In this document: in pieces, positions 8,650-15,738 of the stretch
How the letters are laid out: each line of letters opens with the position of its first letter
How positions within the stretch are numbered: position 1 is the first letter of the stretch
NCBI GenBank assembly: GCA_020350725.1
Contig: CP070719.1
Location: 1-64,000, forward strand
From: a bacterium
Lineage (GTDB): Bacteria > BMS3Abin14
Length of the DNA: 64,000 nucleotides
Direction: 5' to 3'
The notes under the pieces: generated by a model
What the model was told of the DNA's origin: nothing
The model's database searches: none
Seen by the model: only the letters and a program-made list of their open reading frames with translations
Made by a program: the position numbers and the translations under genes

Positions 8650-8797
8650 CCAACCGGGGCACGGGATCCCCGCCCACGGGGAGGTTACCCGAGACCTTCC
8701 CGCTTTGCCGTCTCCCCGGCCGGCCCTTACGGCCTCTTTTCCGGTCGGCGTCCTCCCGGAGGGCGGCGTCGGGAACAACTGCTCCGGCACAGCCCTC

Positions 8798-8826
8798 TTG
8801 ACAAACCAGCTTAGGCGCCCTAATAT
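8798..8826 (+). promoter_or_regulatory. Sigma-70 promoter of marR-hemG
   Basis: TTGACA (8798-8803) and TAATAT (8821-8826) with a 17-nt spacer, about 45 nt upstream of the marR start. This is one of the best-matching promoters in the window. Confidence 0.8.
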
Positions 8827-8839
8827 TTAGATGTCCTAA
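8811..8839. promoter_or_regulatory. Two MarR-type operators overlapping the promoter
   Basis: Two 13-bp inverted repeats of the form TTAG-N5-CTAA lie 16 bp apart: TTAGGCGCCCTAA (8811-8823) and TTAGATGTCCTAA (8827-8839). They cover the spacer, the -10 and the start region of the promoter. MarR dimers commonly bind such palindromes, so autorepression of marR-hemG is likely. Confidence 0.7.
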
Positions 8840-8871
8840 TTTTTAGGCCACCTCAATCAACAGGGTCCGCC

Positions 8872-9327
8872 ATGGAAAATGACCCGATCCACACCATTGC
8901 CCTCCTCTACCCCAGGTTGATGAGGGCCATGAGCCACCTTAGGGGAGTGGTCGATGGGGGTATGGACCTGTCCTACAATCAGTACAAGGCCCTTCTGTCC
9001 CTATCGGACATCGGTCCCTGCACCCTTAACGCCCTGAGCCGGGACCTCGGCGTGGCGACAAGCTCGGCCAGTCAGATGATCGACCGCCTGCTGATCATGG
9101 GCCTCGTCCGACGCGGTCCGGGGGATGGGGACAGGCGGCAGGTCGAGTTGAGGACCACCGAGGACGGCGAGGCTCTCCTCAAGAGTGTCGGGGAGGGGAT
9201 CCTGCTGCGATATCGGGAGCTCTTCGAGCACCTGTCACCTTCTGAGCAGGCCAATCTGGCCGGAGCCATTCACACCCTCGTCCGTATCCTTGAGAGGGCC
9301 TCTCGGGACAGGGAAGAGGGAGGATAG
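8872..9327 (+). CDS. MarR family transcriptional regulator
   Basis: A 151-residue winged-helix protein of the MarR family. The dimerisation helices flank a central HTH (~residues 50-75, LNALSRDLGVATSSASQMIDRL) and a wing with RRGPGDGDRRQVELRTTEDG. It is co-transcribed with the protoporphyrinogen oxidase gene, 2 nt between stop and start. Paired operators in its own promoter suggest autoregulation and control of the oxidase, possibly in response to porphyrins or oxidative ligands (inference). Confidence 0.9.
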   Translation: MENDPIHTIALLYPRLMRAMSHLRGVVDGGMDLSYNQYKALLSLSDIGPCTLNALSRDLGVATSSASQMIDRLLIMGLVRRGPGDGDRRQVELRTTEDGEALLKSVGEGILLRYRELFEHLSPSEQANLAGAIHTLVRILERASRDREEGG

Positions 9328-9329
9328 CC

Positions 9330-10757
9330 ATGCCATCGTCCCCCGGAACGAGAAGGGTCGTCGTCATCGGCGGCGGCATTTCGGGGCTCTCTGCCGCCTA
9401 TTACATACGGCAGTTGGCCCGCACCTCGGATCTGCCCGTCGAGGTGATCCTCCTTGAGAAGGAGCGACGGGTGGGCGGCAAATTCATCGCCCGACGGGAG
9501 GACGGCTACCTTGTGGAGGGGGGGCCGAACGGTTTTCTTGACAGCAAGCCCTGGACCCTTGACCTGGTCCGCGACATGGGGATGGAGAGCAGCCTGCTGC
9601 CGAGCGACCAGGCCGCGGCCAGAAGGTTTATCTTCTCCCGGGGCAAGCTCCACGAATTGAAGGCCTCCCCTCTGTCCTTCTTTCTTTCGGACCTCCTCTC
9701 ACTCCGCGGCCGCCTTCGTATTTTCGGTGAACTGGTCGCCCCGACCACCCCCCCGGGTGAGGACACCTCCCTCGCCGAATTCGCCCGCCGACGTCTCGGC
9801 AAAGAGGCCCTCGAGAGGATGCTGGACCCCATGGTGTCGGGCATCTTCGCCGGCGACCCGGAGAGGATGAGCCTCAGGGCCTGCTTTCCCCGGATTGCGG
9901 AGCTGGAGGAGGATTACGGGGGACTGGTCCGGGCGATGGTCAAGATCGCCGCCGAGAGAAAGCGGGCGAAAAGGGCGGGCGAGCAGGTACCCGCTTCATC
10001 GGGACCGTCGGGGCCCGGGGGCGTGCTTACCTCGTTTCGGGGAGGCGTCTCCGAGCTGTCCGACAGGCTCGCCGAAAGTCTGGGAGAGGGTGTCCGGACA
10101 GCCGTTGGAGTCAGCTCCGTGGCAACGGCCGGCGGCGGCTGGCACATTGGCACCGACAGGGGCGACATCTCCTCGGACGCGGTGATCCTCGCCACGCCCG
10201 CCGACGCGGCAGCAGCCATCCTGGCCGGGGCGGCTCCCCGGAGCGCCGCGGTCCTGGCCGAGATCCCCTACAGCCCCATGGCCGTCATCGGCCTGGGATA
10301 CTCCCTGGCAAACGTGGACGATCCACCCCATGGTTTCGGCTATCTCATTCCCGGCATCGAGAGAAGAAAGATCCTCGGCGCCCTGTGGACATCGAGCATC
10401 TTCCCCGGCAACAGGTCCCCTGAGAGACATTTTCTCATTCGGGCGATGGTGGGTGGAGCCAAGGATCATGACACCCCTTTCCTCGATGACGAGACCCTGG
10501 TCGCCGTGGTCCGAAGGGAGCTGGCCGCCACGATGGGCCTCGTTGCCGAGCCGAGCTTCGTCACCGTCTTCCGGTGGGAAAAGGCCATTCCCCTGTACAC
10601 CGTAGGTCATCTGGAGAGGCTCGCCAGAGCTGAATCTCTCCTGCCTCCCGGCCTTGTCCTGACCGGCAACGCCTACCGGGGAGTCGGGATCAACGATTGT
10701 GTCAGGGAATCGAAGGTGTCGGCCCAAAGAGTTCTGGATCATCTGTTTCCCGCCTAG
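9330..10757 (+). CDS. hemG: Protoporphyrinogen oxidase, HemY type
   Basis: A 475-residue FAD flavoprotein with the N-terminal dinucleotide motif VVIGGGISGLSAAYYI (residues ~11-26) and the C-terminal GNAYRGVGINDCV typical of HemY-type oxidases (often annotated hemG). It oxidises protoporphyrinogen IX to protoporphyrin IX, or coproporphyrinogen III in the coproporphyrin route. The HemY class normally uses O2, which points to some oxygen exposure. It is coupled to marR and convergent with the REC-PilZ gene. Confidence 0.92.
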   Translation: MPSSPGTRRVVVIGGGISGLSAAYYIRQLARTSDLPVEVILLEKERRVGGKFIARREDGYLVEGGPNGFLDSKPWTLDLVRDMGMESSLLPSDQAAARRFIFSRGKLHELKASPLSFFLSDLLSLRGRLRIFGELVAPTTPPGEDTSLAEFARRRLGKEALERMLDPMVSGIFAGDPERMSLRACFPRIAELEEDYGGLVRAMVKIAAERKRAKRAGEQVPASSGPSGPGGVLTSFRGGVSELSDRLAESLGEGVRTAVGVSSVATAGGGWHIGTDRGDISSDAVILATPADAAAAILAGAAPRSAAVLAEIPYSPMAVIGLGYSLANVDDPPHGFGYLIPGIERRKILGALWTSSIFPGNRSPERHFLIRAMVGGAKDHDTPFLDDETLVAVVRRELAATMGLVAEPSFVTVFRWEKAIPLYTVGHLERLARAESLLPPGLVLTGNAYRGVGINDCVRESKVSAQRVLDHLFPA

Positions 10758-10845
10758 CCTGGCCGACGCGGGGCATGCCGCCTGTCCGTCCCGCTGGGCA
10801 CAGGATGGAAGGCTGGAATGGCCTGCCGGGAAAACCGCTATCGGC

Positions 10846-11541
10846 TCACTCACCCCTCTCCCAGAAACGCCTCAGCCTCTCCTTGGTCTCCTGGTGGATG
10901 ATGATGAAATTCACACCGCTCTGGTAGCCTCCTTCGGCCTCCCGGCAGTGAACCACCTGGGCGCCGACGGAGACCGGTTCCGCCTCCCTGGGCAGCACGA
11001 AGGCCAGCTTGACGATATCACCTTTGACGAGGGGCGCGCTGAGGAGAAAACCAGCCCCTCCTTCACTCAGCTCCAGAAGTTCTCCAGTGTGCTGGTCGTG
11101 TCCCGTGTTGACTTCCACCACAACGTGGCATGGCACCCTTCCGTAATTCCTCGGATTGGGTTCCAGGAGGTTCTGCAGCCTCTGATAGAGCAGCCGCGTG
11201 TCGATCGGCTTTACCAGGTAATCATCCGCCCCCGCCCTGAGGCACTCGCCGACCGTCCCGATGGTGTCGGTGTCCGTGAGGACGAGGATCGGGACGGTCT
11301 CGAACGGTACCGCGCCCCGGATTCGGGCGATGGCGGCCGGTCCATCCACGGCCGGGCCCGCCGCATCGAGGATCACGAGATCCACGGTCCGCTCGGGGGC
11401 GATCTCCCCTGGGCCGCCAGCCTCGCCGTCCGCCGTCAGGACATGGTAACCGAACGCTTCCATCTGGGCGGCCAAACCGCCCCGGCTGTCTTCCGAAGGA
11501 TCGATCAGCAGGACCGCCTTAACCCTTGCCTCTTTCCCCAC
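10846..11541 (-). CDS. Response regulator receiver - PilZ domain protein
   Basis: A 231-residue two-domain protein. The receiver domain (~8-125) has the acidic pocket D14, the likely phosphoacceptor D59 (DLVILDAAG) and K112 (DDYLVKPID). The C-terminal PilZ domain (~130-225) has R132-x3-R136 but E158-x-S160-x2-G163 where Asp/Asn is usual, so c-di-GMP affinity may be altered. Proteins of this layout link two-component signals to c-di-GMP outputs such as motility. The start is GTG with GAGGAG upstream, overlapping the end of nth by 23 nt. Confidence 0.85.
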   Translation of the reverse strand: MGKEARVKAVLLIDPSEDSRGGLAAQMEAFGYHVLTADGEAGGPGEIAPERTVDLVILDAAGPAVDGPAAIARIRGAVPFETVPILVLTDTDTIGTVGECLRAGADDYLVKPIDTRLLYQRLQNLLEPNPRNYGRVPCHVVVEVNTGHDQHTGELLELSEGGAGFLLSAPLVKGDIVKLAFVLPREAEPVSVGAQVVHCREAEGGYQSGVNFIIIHQETKERLRRFWERGE

Positions 11542-12229
11542 CTTGATTCTCCTCTTCCTCCCTGTAGGAGGGACAGTATTCGCCCAGCGGACACTCGGGA
11601 CATCGGGGTGAACGGGGCCTGCAGATGCGGCGGCCCAGGGTGATCAGGTTGAGATGGACCTCAAGGTAATCCTCCGGCCGGAAATACTCCTCCAGAACAG
11701 AGTGTGCCTTGACCCGGTCCTCATTGTTGACCAGGATCTTCAGCCTCCGGGCAACCCGGTAAATGTGGGTGTCCACAGGGAACGCCGCCACGCCGCAGGA
11801 GAACAGAAGGACACAGGCGGCGGTCTTCGGTCCGACACCCTCCAGGTCCATCAGGCGGCGAAAGGCCTCCTCCCTGTCGAGCCGGCACAGTCTCTCCAGA
11901 TAGCCCTCCTCCCGGTCGGCCAGGACCTGGAGAATGTTCCTTATCCGCCTGCTCTTGGTGGGCCCGAGGCCCGCCACGGAGATCGCAGCCTCCAGTTCCT
12001 CTCTGGATGAGTCAAGGATCCGGTCCCAGGTGGGGTAGCGGTCTCTCAGGGACGTGTATGCCCTGTCCCGGTTCCGATCGTTGGTATTCTGGGACAGGAT
12101 GGTGAGGATGAGCTCGTCCAGTGGGGGGCGCTGCTGCGGAGGTGGCGGAACTCCGAAGCGCTCCCTCAGCTTTCGGACGATCACGGGTGATGTCAGGTCC
12201 TGATGGGGCCGCATCCTGTCCTCTGACAT
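11519..12229 (-). CDS. nth: Endonuclease III
   Basis: Base-excision repair DNA glycosylase/AP lyase acting on oxidised pyrimidines. The 236-residue protein shows the helix-hairpin-helix with catalytic lysine (LEGVGPKTAA, K135), catalytic aspartate D153 (FPVDTHIYR) and the [4Fe-4S] loop C203-x6-C210-x2-C213-x5-C219. It has an Arg/Glu-rich tail. An ATG at 12214 with AGAGGA upstream is an alternative start. It is followed by the REC-PilZ gene, overlapping it. Confidence 0.93.
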   Translation of the reverse strand: MSEDRMRPHQDLTSPVIVRKLRERFGVPPPPQQRPPLDELILTILSQNTNDRNRDRAYTSLRDRYPTWDRILDSSREELEAAISVAGLGPTKSRRIRNILQVLADREEGYLERLCRLDREEAFRRLMDLEGVGPKTAACVLLFSCGVAAFPVDTHIYRVARRLKILVNNEDRVKAHSVLEEYFRPEDYLEVHLNLITLGRRICRPRSPRCPECPLGEYCPSYREEEENQGGERGKG

Positions 12230-12564
12230 GGCATTGTCCGGGAAAGCCTGCCGGGCTTTAACCTGTGCGCTCCAGGGGTGTCAACATCGGGAATGGCGGC
12301 CCCGGGAGAAAATAGCGGAGCGGCCCTGTAAGCCGAGTTCTGTATCCACCGCAGCCTTGGCGACGATGGACGGTGGCCATTCATCTTGGACCGACGTTGC
12401 CGACGGCCTCCAGCGGCCTACCCGGGAGCAATCGGACGGGCCGCCCTCGAACGCTCCCCTATTTGGCCTTGCACCGGATGGGGTTTGCCTAGCTACCGCC
12501 GTCACCGGCGGCACTGGTGAGCTCTTACCTCACCCTTTCACCCTTACCCGCCTGCGCCCCTCGA

Positions 12565-12614
12565 CCCTTCGATTTTACTCAGGGTGGTGAGCTTGTCGAA
12601 CCACAAGCTCGGGG
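12565..12614. repeat. Palindromic repeat copy in rnpB helix P12
   Basis: A 50-bp element begins CCCTTCGATTTTACTCAGGG and carries GAGCTTGTCGAA in the other arm. It occupies the peripheral helix that corresponds to P12. It shares its core with the copy at 12710-12776. Confidence 0.75.
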
Positions 12615-12709
12615 CAACGGCGGGCGGTCTGCTCTCTGTGGCACTTTCCCTGGGGTCACCCCCGGTCCGCGTTACGGACCATCCTGCCCTGCGGTGCTCG
12701 GACTTTCCT

Positions 12710-12776
12710 CCCTTCGACCTTGCTCAGGGCAGGCTCCCCACTTTTGAGGAAGCCCGGTCCCGAGCTTGTCGAGGGG
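12710..12776. repeat. Palindromic repeat copy in rnpB helix P3
   Basis: Begins CCCTTCGACCTTGCTCAGGG and ends CGAGCTTGTCGAGGGG. The two arms pair to form nearly the whole of P3. The core is the same family as the P12 copy, CCCTTCGA..TT.CTCAGGG with GAGCTTGTCGA. Confidence 0.75.
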
Positions 12777-12910
12777 CGGCCACCCGGGCCACTCCGCAAG
12801 GACATTTTAACGCAAATGGCAGGGTGAGGAAAGGGGAGGGGGGAAGGTGAAGAGAGTCGTTGCGGCAGCCAAGGGCAACTCACAGCCGGCGGAGGGGGAC
12901 CGATGTCGCC

Positions 12911-13471
12911 CTAAAGAGACACGGGACCCTCGGCATCGATGGCCATGTTGGCCAAACGGTCCGCCTCTTTGTTCTCCTCCCTGGGAATGTGGCTGTAGGT
13001 AACGTCCTTCAGGTTCGACGCCATCCTCTGGGCCCGCATGAAGAGGTCTTTGAGTCGGGGATTTTTAACCCGATATTCCCCCGTCATCTGCTTGACCAGC
13101 AATTCGCTGTCGGAGCATATTCTGACCCTGACCGCGCCCGCTTTAACGGCCTCTTCCAGGCCAAAAAGGAGGGCCTGATACTCGGCAACGTTGTTGGTTG
13201 CCTCACCCAGGTACTCCCCCCTTCTGACGGTTGTCCACCCGCGGCCCATGACCAGGAATCCCGCTCCGGCAGGGCCCGGGTTCCCTCTGGCCGCACCGTC
13301 GACCATCACCACGACCTCTTCCTCCGGGGAGGCGGTCAACCCGGCGGCCTCCTTGAGGATCTCCGACAGGCTTTCCCGGGTCAGCCCCGGGAACCTGGAG
13401 ATCGTCCTCCCGACATCGAGGCTTCCGGCCAGCTCCAGGAGGACGCTCGTCGGGTCAATTTTCCTCGACAT
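12911..13471 (-). CDS. Ribonuclease HI family protein
   Basis: A 186-residue protein with an RNase H fold from ~residue 52, preceded by an N-terminal helical extension not found in classical RnhA. The four catalytic acids are all present: D58 (VDGAARGNPGPAG), E97 (AEYQALLFGL), D121 (CSDSELLVKQM) and D171 (KEADRLAN). It should cleave RNA in RNA-DNA hybrids. It belongs to the short RVT_3-like group that lacks the basic protrusion. Its start overlaps the end of the zinc-ribbon gene by 17 nt. Confidence 0.88.
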   Translation of the reverse strand: MSRKIDPTSVLLELAGSLDVGRTISRFPGLTRESLSEILKEAAGLTASPEEEVVVMVDGAARGNPGPAGAGFLVMGRGWTTVRRGEYLGEATNNVAEYQALLFGLEEAVKAGAVRVRICSDSELLVKQMTGEYRVKNPRLKDLFMRAQRMASNLKDVTYSHIPREENKEADRLANMAIDAEGPVSL

Positions 13472-14171
13472 ATATGATCCTGCCGCAGTTCGGACAGCTG
13501 TGGACGGTTCCCTTGGCCAGGACCTGGTTGTAAAGCTGGGGAGGAACCGTCATGAAACATCCGTAGCAGACACCGCCGACCACCTTGACCACTCCCTGGC
13601 CCTTGTAACGCTCAAAGACCTTCTGGTAGCGGGCAAGGAGCTCGGGATCGTTTTGGCCTATCAGACCGGCCTCCACTTCCCTGGTCTTCTCCAGATCCTC
13701 CCTCTCCTTCCTGATGGTCTTGAGCGCCTTCCCCATCTCCGTTCGCTGTTTCTCGAGGGAGGCCCTCTCTTCCTCGATGGCCTGTTCCGTCTCCCTCATC
13801 TGGCTCTCGACGCCTTGCATCTCCTCCCGGAGCTCTTTTATCTGCCCGTCCAGTTCTCCCCGCTTCTTTCTGGCCGCCTCCCCCTCCCTCTGCACCGCCT
13901 GGTATTCCCTCTGGGTCTTGACGACCAGAAGGCGGGACTGGAATCTTCTCGTACTTTCCTTAACGGCCTCCAGCTCCCTGTCCAGGTCGGCCAGCTGCTG
14001 GTTGAAATGGGCGAGCTCCTCCTCAATGCCCTTTCTCTGCTCCTCCAGGTCCTGGAGCTTCCTTTCCCTTGTTTCCAGCTCCTTGGGGAGCTTGTCTTCC
14101 TCTCTCTGGTACGCAACGATCTTTTCGTCGGTGTTCTGAAGATCAACCAACCGGTCGAGCATGTCCTTCAC
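13455..14171 (-). CDS. Zinc-ribbon coiled-coil protein (DUF164/CT398 family)
   Basis: A 238-residue protein with a long coiled coil (~residues 5-170, rich in Glu/Lys/Arg heptads) and a C-terminal zinc ribbon (C202-x2-C205 ... C226-x2-C229). Relatives include Chlamydia CT398 and Helicobacter HP0958 (FlgZ), which interact with sigma54/RpoN and secretion or flagellar mRNAs. The function here is not established. It sits between a Nif3-like gene and an RNase H gene, the same neighbourhood as in many deltaproteobacteria. Start GTG; an ATG 9 nt later is possible. Confidence 0.87.
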   Translation of the reverse strand: MKDMLDRLVDLQNTDEKIVAYQREEDKLPKELETRERKLQDLEEQRKGIEEELAHFNQQLADLDRELEAVKESTRRFQSRLLVVKTQREYQAVQREGEAARKKRGELDGQIKELREEMQGVESQMRETEQAIEEERASLEKQRTEMGKALKTIRKEREDLEKTREVEAGLIGQNDPELLARYQKVFERYKGQGVVKVVGGVCYGCFMTVPPQLYNQVLAKGTVHSCPNCGRIIYVEEN

Positions 14172-14204
14172 CTCTTCCTCCTTGGGACCAATCTCTTCAG
14201 AGCG

Positions 14205-15341
14205 TCACAGCTCCGATAGCGTCATGTCCCTTTCGATCTCCCTGAAAGGGTCCTCCTCCTCGGCAAATAAAACCTCAATCCGGTGGCCGGTTTCCGCAAG
14301 GGTGCTCCTGAGAAGTTCACCGAACCTCTCGATCCCCAATCTCTCGGGACCGAAGTGGCCCACATCCAGGACGGTCAGCCCCGCGTGCTGAGCCAGCCGC
14401 GCATCGTGATACTTCATGTCTCCCGTCACATAGAGACCCGCACCGCGTTCGATGGCCGCCTTCATCAGTGACCCCCCGCTCCCGGCACAGAGGGCCACAC
14501 GCGTCACCGAGGCTTCAGGGTCCCCGATGAGCCTTGCACATCGGCCCCTCAACGGCTCCAGGATTCTGGGAACAAGGCTTTTTACGGAGACCTCGCCGGG
14601 GAGATCGCCGATGAGCCCGATGCCCGCACCACCGCCGGGGCATACCATGGAATAAACATCCACGACGGGTTCTTCATATGGGTGGCTGGCGAGGAGGGAC
14701 GCCACGGCGAGGGGAAGGTCAGCCCTTCGGAAGACCACTTCAAGGCGAACCTCATGTACCCTCTCGAAGCGCCCCGGCACACCGGCCTGCGGTTTCGTCC
14801 CCTGGCCGCCCAGGAAGGTCCCTTCTCCAGGTGTGGTGAAAGAACATCGGGAATAAGCTCCAATCCGGCCTCCTCCGGACCTGAACAGCGCCTCTCTGAC
14901 ATCCTCAAGGGAATCCAGGGGCACGAAGGTCACGACCTTGACCCGATCAGGGTTCGTCGGCAGGAGCACGTCACCGCCGCTGAGGCCAACGGCCTCCGCC
15001 AGGGCGGCATTCATCCCCTGGCTTGCCGCATCCAGATTCGTGTGGGCGCTGTAGACGGCTATCCGTTTTTTAAGGCAGAGGTCGATGGCCCTTCCGGTCT
15101 CGGTCTGCAGATCGACCCTTTGAAGGGGCTTGTGGATCAGGGGGTGGTGGGTAAGGAGCAAGCCGGCACCGCTTTCGGCGGCCTGTCTTGCCGTCCCGTA
15201 GTCGGCATCCACCGCCATCATGATCCTCTCCACCCGCCAGTCGGGGCTGCCGACCTGAAGGCCTATGGTATCATCGGGCAGAGCGATGTCAGGCGGAGCG
15301 ATCCTCTCTATCTCTTCGGCGATCCTTGTGACGGTCAGCAC
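14205..15341 (-). CDS. Nif3-like dinuclear metal-centre hexameric protein
   Basis: A 378-residue NIF3 family protein with N-terminal LPDDTIGLQVGSPD and LLLTHHPLIHKP (metal-binding His pair) and C-terminal DVGHFGPERLGIERF. The length indicates the form with a PII-like insert domain between the two NIF3 halves (~residues 125-240). Often annotated as GTP cyclohydrolase I type 2, but no physiological role is settled. GTG start with an AGGTGG site. It lies just downstream of the terminator that closes the rpoD-tRNA transcript. Confidence 0.9.
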   Translation of the reverse strand: MLTVTRIAEEIERIAPPDIALPDDTIGLQVGSPDWRVERIMMAVDADYGTARQAAESGAGLLLTHHPLIHKPLQRVDLQTETGRAIDLCLKKRIAVYSAHTNLDAASQGMNAALAEAVGLSGGDVLLPTNPDRVKVVTFVPLDSLEDVREALFRSGGGRIGAYSRCSFTTPGEGTFLGGQGTKPQAGVPGRFERVHEVRLEVVFRRADLPLAVASLLASHPYEEPVVDVYSMVCPGGGAGIGLIGDLPGEVSVKSLVPRILEPLRGRCARLIGDPEASVTRVALCAGSGGSLMKAAIERGAGLYVTGDMKYHDARLAQHAGLTVLDVGHFGPERLGIERFGELLRSTLAETGHRIEVLFAEEEDPFREIERDMTLSEL

Positions 15342-15373
15342 TGTTTACTGCCACCTGCGTTTGTCGCGGCAAC

Positions 15374-15407
15374 AAAAAAATCGGGTGCGCTCTCGAGAGT
15401 GCACCCG
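15374..15407 (-). terminator. Intrinsic terminator downstream of tRNA/rpoD
   Basis: A perfect-looking hairpin (CGGGTGC...GCACCCG with an inner CTCTCGAGAG palindrome, 15382-15407) is followed on the minus strand by seven T residues (15380-15374). It closes the transcript that carries rpoD and the CAU tRNA. Confidence 0.85.
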
Positions 15408-15557
15408 TATCGTTTGCCTAAGAAGTCGGTCCGGTTTTGGGGCCCTTGACCGGCCTCTTCATGGTCCGCCCCGCCGTGGGCCGCGATCGCCTCCGCCGGT
15501 GCGCCCTTCGAAACCGTCAATGTCCGCTCTCAAACGGTCCGCCTCCCTGGATAGTCT

Positions 15558-15634
15558 TGGTGGGCCCACTCCGACTCGAACGGAGGACCTACCGGTTATG
15601 AGCCGGTGGCTCTAACCAACTGAGCTATGGGCCC
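15558..15634 (-). tRNA. tRNA with CAU anticodon (probably tRNA-Ile2, lysidine type)
   Basis: A 77-nt cloverleaf with acceptor GGGCCCA/TGGGCCC, D arm TAGCTCAGTTGGTTAGAGC, anticodon stem-loop CCGGCTCATAACCGG (anticodon CAU), T arm with GTTCGAGTC and an encoded CCA end. CAU can be elongator Met, initiator Met or Ile2 (C34 modified to lysidine by TilS). The GGCTCATAACC loop matches known Ile2 tRNAs better than elongator Met. Initiator features (three G-C pairs in the anticodon stem with a C1-A72 mismatch) are absent. Confidence 0.9.
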
Positions 15635-15738
15635 GCACTTTAAGTAGCTCTTTTGACTCCTTATGTCAACCGATGCCTTGGTCCGGTGACGATGCCCTTG
15701 AATTCCGGTCGCCGCCTGCCTACCCTTGGCGGTTCGGC

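Larger units (their letters stand above)
12315..12797 (-). ncRNA. rnpB: RNase P RNA (type A), with palindromic repeat insertions
   Basis: Conserved core elements of bacterial RNase P RNA are readable on the minus strand: GGAGGAAAGTCCGAGC at the 5' side, GGTAAGGGTGAAAGGGTG-like P10/11 region, GCAAGGCCAAATAGGGG, GATGAATGGCC, and ACAGAACTCGGCTTA at the 3' side. P1 forms a perfect 12-bp helix (5' strand ending at 12797, 3' strand starting at 12315), and P2 (GGTGGCC/GGCCACC) also closes. At about 483 nt it is ~100 nt longer than usual, because P3 and P12 are enlarged by related palindromic repeats. It supplies the catalytic RNA partner of RnpA encoded at 57.3 kb. Confidence 0.93.

Noticed and set aside
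15558-15634. Calling the CAU tRNA an initiator tRNA-fMet
   Set aside because: It has a paired first base pair (G1-C72) and lacks the run of three G-C pairs in the anticodon stem expected of initiator tRNA.
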